Shown here: positions 63,979 to 64,000 of the stretch, in pieces
Numbering within the stretch: position 1 is the first letter of the stretch
How the letters are laid out: the number at the start of each line of letters is the position of its first letter
DNA from: Tenebrio molitor
Lineage: Eukaryota; Arthropoda; Insecta; Coleoptera; Tenebrionidae
Assembly: GCF_963966145.1 (NCBI RefSeq)
Contig: NC_091048.1
Span: forward strand, 12,400,001 to 12,464,000
Direction: 5' to 3'
DNA: 64,000 nt
Program-made: the position numbers and the translations under genes
Notes under the pieces: model-generated
Told to the model about the DNA's origin: nothing
The model's database searches: none
Seen by the model: only the letters and a program-made list of their open reading frames with translations

Positions 63979-64000
63979 TTTGTGTGAGTTCTATGCCAAG

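Noticed and set aside
1..64000. CRISPR array, tRNA or rRNA genes
   Set aside because: No regularly spaced repeats with unique spacers, and no cloverleaf or rRNA sequence was recognised; the window is eukaryotic.

Overview
This window looks like a repeat-dense stretch of an arthropod genome, most likely an insect. I see small introns with GT-AG ends, AT-rich intergenic DNA, and transposon families typical of insects. The nucleotides alone do not name a species. Almost everything that can be recognised is a mobile element or its remains, often nested several deep. There are also a few small cellular-type genes: a GTSF1-like CHHC zinc-finger gene, an Ndfip-like pseudogene, a 69-residue PPP1R15/GADD34-type ORF, and two unidentified small genes. 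No tRNA, rRNA or CRISPR array was seen.

Region 1 (1-12.5 kb) is a Polinton/Maverick, a virus-like DNA transposon. Its genes are integrase, an unknown ORF, a DUF8207-type protein and the packaging ATPase (all minus strand); then a PLA2-like minor virion protein, adenain-type protease, penton-like minor capsid, a small basic protein and major capsid (all plus); then an unknown ORF and protein-primed PolB (minus). The structural genes and ATPase are open. Integrase, protease and PolB are broken by stops, frameshifts and two small insertions.

Region 2 (12.5-24.5 kb) holds the GTSF1-like gene, a non-LTR retrotransposon endonuclease fragment, the Ndfip-like pseudogene, a two-exon unknown gene, the PPP1R15-like ORF and an unknown neighbour. 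A cluster of Tc1/mariner and Harbinger-type elements follows, nested within one another. One small element here is a second copy of the insertion in the Polinton PolB gene and carries short flanks matching that PolB site.

Region 3 (24.5-43 kb) is a Ty3/Gypsy element in a tandem LTR-internal-LTR-internal-LTR array. It is flanked by a single 4-bp duplication (ATCA) and inserted in a deleted mariner-type transposon. A second mariner-type transposon abuts it. Gag and pol are open in both units and separated by a canonical -1 slippery heptamer.

Region 4 (43-56 kb) holds a retroelement RNase H remnant split by a foldback element, and a non-autonomous LTR element whose right end is an inverted LTR. 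That element is itself interrupted by a hAT transposon with a perfect 8-bp duplication. A Gypsy RT scrap, a LINE tail, another mariner and a broken BEL/Pao gag follow.

Region 5 (56-64 kb) is a four-level nest. A Ty1/copia element is split by a PIF/Harbinger element. That is split by a 4.5-kb P-element/THAP9-type transposon with an exact 8-bp duplication and an apparently complete five-exon transposase gene. One intron of that gene contains two MITEs.

Across the window, at least seven imperfect palindromes of about 75-220 bp recur, most with a GC-rich core. They are not explained by any gene.
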